Assembly: GCA_001664505.1 (NCBI GenBank)
Contig: CP011806.1
Span: 3,253,351 to 3,260,168, forward strand
Length of the DNA: 6,818 nt
Origin: Acidobacteria bacterium Mor1
Lineage (GTDB): Bacteria; Acidobacteriota; Polarisedimenticolia; Polarisedimenticolales; Polarisedimenticolaceae
Reading direction: 5' to 3'
Below, in pieces: positions 3,985 to 6,818 of this stretch. A program made the position numbers and the translations under genes. Each line of letters begins with the position of its first letter. Position 1 is the stretch's first letter. The notes beneath the pieces are model-generated. The model saw only the letters and a list, made by a program, of their open reading frames with translations, made no database searches and was not told where the DNA came from.

Positions 3985-6818
3985 TCAGGCGCTGCTGGCG
4001 GCCGAGTCGTCCACGGGGTTACGGACGTCGGAAGCAGCCTCGTCGGCTCCCACCGGTTCCGTCTCCAGATCGATCTCGCCGGCCTCGACCATCTCCTCGG
4101 CATGCTCGGAGATGCGGTCGTAGAGGTTTCGCACCGGAGTCCGCTCGTTGCCCAGCAGACAGGACCAGCGGTTGCGGCCCTTGCGCTTGGAAACGTAGAG
4201 CGCCTGATCGGCGATCCCCACCACCTGTTCCCAGGACATGTTGGTGTCGGCGGTGAAGGGGAAGAAGGCGAAGCCCATCGAGCAGGACAGGCTGCACTCG
4301 GAACCGTCGTCCAGCGAGAAGCGCTCACCGTTGACCTGATCGCCGATGCGGCGGGCCAGGGCCCGGGCGGAGGTCAGCGAGATCTCGCGGGCAACGACCA
4401 TGAACTCGTCACCGCCCCAACGGACGATGGTGTCCGACGCCCGGCAGGTGCGGCGCAGCGCCGCGGCAACCTGCAGGATCGCCCGGTCCCCGACCAGGTG
4501 GCCGTAGTGGTCGTTGAGATACTTCAGGTTGTCGAGGTCGACCATCAGGAACAGGATGTCGAAGATCTGTTCCCCACCCTCGGGGTTCGTGCGGCGTTCG
4601 ATGACCGCGACATCCTCGGGGATGCGATCGGCAAGATAGCGGCGGTTGTGCAGGCCGGTCAGCGGATCGGTCACGCTGGCCGCCTGGAGCCGTTCGTTGA
4701 GCTCCTCGAGATCGCGGTTGCGCTCGGCCAGCTCGTGGGTCCGCGCCTTGACCTCGCTCTCCAGCTTGCGGCTGTACTCCTCCTCCCGCCGCAGCTTTTT
4801 CTGCTGCGACCGGGCGTAGAGGAAGGCCAGGCCGATGATGGCCAGGCTGTAGAGCATGTAGGCCCACCAGGACTTCCACGGCGGCGGCAGGACCTTGAGC
4901 GGTACCGCCAACTGGTGCGGACTCCAGTCTCCGTTGCCGTTGGTGCCCCGCACCTCCAGGGTGAACTCACCGGGAGGCAGGTTGGTCAGGGTCGCGACCC
5001 GGTTGTGTCCCAGGTCGATCCAACCCTCGGTGTATCCCTTCAGGCGGTAGCGGTAGCGAGTGTTCTCGGGAGCCGAGTAATCGAGGGCCGCGAAGTTGAA
5101 GGTGGTGACGTAGTCCTTGTGGGTCAGGACCAGGCCGTCATTCGCGATCGCCAGCGGATCGAAGGGGAACGCCTCGCTCAGCTTGGAGATGCCGGTCAGC
5201 ACGATGGGCGGCTCGAAGCCGTCCTCCTTGACCTGGCCCGGCAGGAAGGCGTTGTAGCCGGCGATCCCACCGAAGAACATCTCGCCGTCGGAGGCCCGGA
5301 AGTAGGCTCCGAAGTTGAACTCGTTGCTTTGCAGCCCGTGACTGGCGTCGAAACTGCGGATGCGGCCCGACGAGGGGCTGAGACACGCCAGCCCCTTGTT
5401 GGTGCTCATCCACAGGCGGCCGACCTCGTCCTCGAGAATGCCGTAGATCTGGTTGTTGGGAAGACCGTTGTGCTCGTCGAAGCGCTCCATCCGGGGCGCG
5501 CCCTTGCGCCGGTCCTCGGCTTTCCAACGGCTGACGCCGCTGCCCTGGGTACCGATCCACAGGGTGTTGTCGGAGCTGACCAGCAGCGAGTAGATGTCGT
5601 TGGTCGCCAGACCGCCTTCGACCTCGGGCTGGGCCGGGTAGTGGGTGAACTGGCCGCTGCGGCGGTCCATCCGGGCCAGGCCTGCGCCGTCGATACCGAC
5701 CCAGAGCACACCGTCGGCATCCTCGACGATCGACGTGACCCGGTTGCCGGGAAGCGACGAGGAGTCGCCGGGGTCGTTGCGGTAGGTGTGGAAGGTGCCG
5801 TGGGCGGCGTCGAAACGAGACAGGCCCGCGTCGAAGACCGAGACCCACAGGCTTCCGGTGTTGTCCCGGTAGAGACGCACGATGCCGTTGCCCGGCAAGG
5901 TCGTGGGATCGTCGGGATCGTGAACGTACTGAACCGTCTTGCCCGTCCGCGTATCGACCCGGAACAGACCCGCCTTGCGGGTGCCGACCCAGACGATGCC
6001 TTCGGGGGTCGAAAGCAACGACATGACCCGGGCATCGGTGATCTCGCGATGGTCCCCTTCGGGACCGTAGACGGTAATCGCCCCGGTTGCCGCATCGATG
6101 CGGTTGAGCCCGCCGCCGAAGGTGCCGACCCAGATGTTGCCGGCGCTGTCCTCGGTGAAGGCGGTCACGGTATCGCTGCTGATCGAAGGCTCGCCCGGCA
6201 CCTGCTGGTACGAACGGAAGACCGTCGACGACAGCGGGTACTTGTTCAGGCCGCCGGTCTTGGTACCGACCCACAGCACGCCGCCGCGATCGGCCAGCAG
6301 GGTCGTGATCCGGGTGCTGCTGAGAGAGTCGCGGTTGGTCGCATCGTGCCGATGGACGACGGTGCGCCCGGTGTCCGGGTTGCGCTCGACCAGGCCCTCA
6401 TCGGTACCGACCCAGAGGTTGTCCGCCGGATCGATCACGATCGACGAGATCTGGTCGCCGGGCAGGCGGTGACTCGGCTCCCGATCCTTCGCGTACTGGT
6501 CGTAGCTTCCGTTGGCCGGGTCGTAGTGGTACAGGCCGTGGCCGTAGGTTCCCAGCCAGAGTTTTCCCGAACGGTCCTCCTCGATGGTGAACACGCTCAG
6601 CGCGTCCTCGCCCAGGTCGGTCCGCGAGAACCGGCCGGTCACCGAATCGAAGCGATCGAGCCCGCCTTCATAAGTACCGACCCACATGCGCTGGGCGCCG
6701 TCGAAGAAGATCGTGCGCACCCGGTCGCTGCCGAGGGTGCTCGAGTCTTCGGGGTCGTGGCGGTAGTGAGTCCAGGTGCCGTCGTCGGGCGCGAAGCGGC
6801 TGATACCGCCGCCGTCGG
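3985..6818 (-). CDS. Membrane diguanylate cyclase with regulator-propeller sensor, N-terminus beyond window
   Basis: The frame is open from the right edge (first full codon 6816-6814) to a TGA at 3987-3985, giving 943 visible residues. Residues of about 1-525 are two-component-regulator propeller blades: a W-[VIL]-[GS]-x motif recurs at Trp45, 87, 135, 182, 229, 276, 324, 372, 420 and 469, spaced 42-49 residues. A partial blade precedes them and a last blade (MFFGGIAGYNAF) follows. Residues of about 568-632 match a Y_Y_Y domain (ending in TNLPPGEFTLEVRGTNGNGDWS-like sequence). One transmembrane helix (about 648-669) leads to a coiled coil (about 672-713) and a GGDEF domain (716-884). That domain starts TDPLTGLHNRRYL, has DLDNLKYLNDHYGH, the active-site GGDEF at 801-805, and RASD five residues before it, the product-inhibition I-site. 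All signature residues are present, so it should make c-di-GMP from two GTP. A 59-residue acidic tail follows. Such propellers usually face the periplasm and bind a ligand, often a glycan, but the ligand here is unknown. A GTG at 6720 is an internal Val codon, not the start; a signal peptide and perhaps one or two more blades should lie to the right. Confidence 0.92.
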   Translation of the reverse strand, partial: DGGGISRFAPDDGTWTHYRHDPEDSSTLGSDRVRTIFFDGAQRMWVGTYEGGLDRFDSVTGRFSRTDLGEDALSVFTIEEDRSGKLWLGTYGHGLYHYDPANGSYDQYAKDREPSHRLPGDQISSIVIDPADNLWVGTDEGLVERNPDTGRTVVHRHDATNRDSLSSTRITTLLADRGGVLWVGTKTGGLNKYPLSSTVFRSYQQVPGEPSISSDTVTAFTEDSAGNIWVGTFGGGLNRIDAATGAITVYGPEGDHREITDARVMSLLSTPEGIVWVGTRKAGLFRVDTRTGKTVQYVHDPDDPTTLPGNGIVRLYRDNTGSLWVSVFDAGLSRFDAAHGTFHTYRNDPGDSSSLPGNRVTSIVEDADGVLWVGIDGAGLARMDRRSGQFTHYPAQPEVEGGLATNDIYSLLVSSDNTLWIGTQGSGVSRWKAEDRRKGAPRMERFDEHNGLPNNQIYGILEDEVGRLWMSTNKGLACLSPSSGRIRSFDASHGLQSNEFNFGAYFRASDGEMFFGGIAGYNAFLPGQVKEDGFEPPIVLTGISKLSEAFPFDPLAIANDGLVLTHKDYVTTFNFAALDYSAPENTRYRYRLKGYTEGWIDLGHNRVATLTNLPPGEFTLEVRGTNGNGDWSPHQLAVPLKVLPPPWKSWWAYMLYSLAIIGLAFLYARSQQKKLRREEEYSRKLESEVKARTHELAERNRDLEELNERLQAASVTDPLTGLHNRRYLADRIPEDVAVIERRTNPEGGEQIFDILFLMVDLDNLKYLNDHYGHLVGDRAILQVAAALRRTCRASDTIVRWGGDEFMVVAREISLTSARALARRIGDQVNGERFSLDDGSECSLSCSMGFAFFPFTADTNMSWEQVVGIADQALYVSKRKGRNRWSCLLGNERTPVRNLYDRISEHAEEMVEAGEIDLETEPVGADEAASDVRNPVDDSAASSA
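6263..6684 (+). repeat. Short DNA repeats (GTACCGACCCA) encoding propeller-blade WVGT motifs
   Basis: The 11-mer occurs exactly at 6263-6273, 6404-6414 and 6674-6684. Variants occur at the other blades, for example near 5550, 5690, 5985 and 6125. On the minus strand it reads through the W-V-G-T codons of the blades. It is explained by protein repetition and shared codon choice rather than by a separate DNA element. Confidence 0.6.

Noticed and set aside
6718-6720. GTG as a possible start of the GGDEF sensor
   Set aside because: The frame stays open to the edge with propeller-blade sequence (DGGGISRFAPDDG) before it, so this is an internal valine.
1-6818. CRISPR array, insertion sequence, rRNA or phage genes
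   Set aside because: No regularly spaced direct repeats with unique spacers, no transposase or terminal inverted repeats, and no structural RNA were seen. The link to type III-E CRISPR is only an analogy through the CHAT fold.

Overview
The window is GC-rich and bacterial, and every gene I can support reads on the minus strand. The gene families suggest a phylum such as Acidobacteriota, or a similar GC-rich environmental lineage (Gemmatimonadota, Myxococcota). They are a two-component-regulator-propeller diguanylate cyclase and an ECF-type sigma/anti-sigma pair followed by a TPR-CHAT protein. The taxonomic guess is inference from family content only; there is no marker gene.

Layout, in the direction of transcription (right to left). 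(1) 6818-3985: a large membrane sensor whose N-terminus lies beyond the right edge. It has a long run of beta-propeller repeats, a Y_Y_Y domain, one transmembrane helix, a coiled coil and an intact GGDEF domain with an I-site. It ends at a likely hairpin terminator (about 3952-3975). (2) 3984-3703: an intergenic region of about 280 bp with the terminator, two inverted-repeat structures and a weak candidate promoter. (3) 3702-3127: a 191-aa ECF-like sigma factor. (4) 3130-2459: a 223-aa zinc-finger, single-pass membrane anti-sigma factor, overlapping the sigma stop by 4 bp (GTGA). (5) 2440 to beyond position 1: a TPR-CHAT protein with a signal peptide. It starts 18 bp after the anti-sigma stop and is cut by the left edge a few residues before its expected catalytic cysteine.

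Genes 3-5 look like one operon: cytoplasmic sigma factor, membrane anti-sigma with an extracytoplasmic beta-sandwich-like domain, and an exported caspase-like (clan CD) protein. The topology places the CHAT protein on the same side of the membrane as the anti-sigma C-terminal domain. A proteolytic switch, in which the CHAT protein clips the anti-sigma factor and frees sigma, is therefore an attractive but unproven model. The upstream cyclase appears to be a separate transcription unit that couples an extracytoplasmic signal to c-di-GMP.
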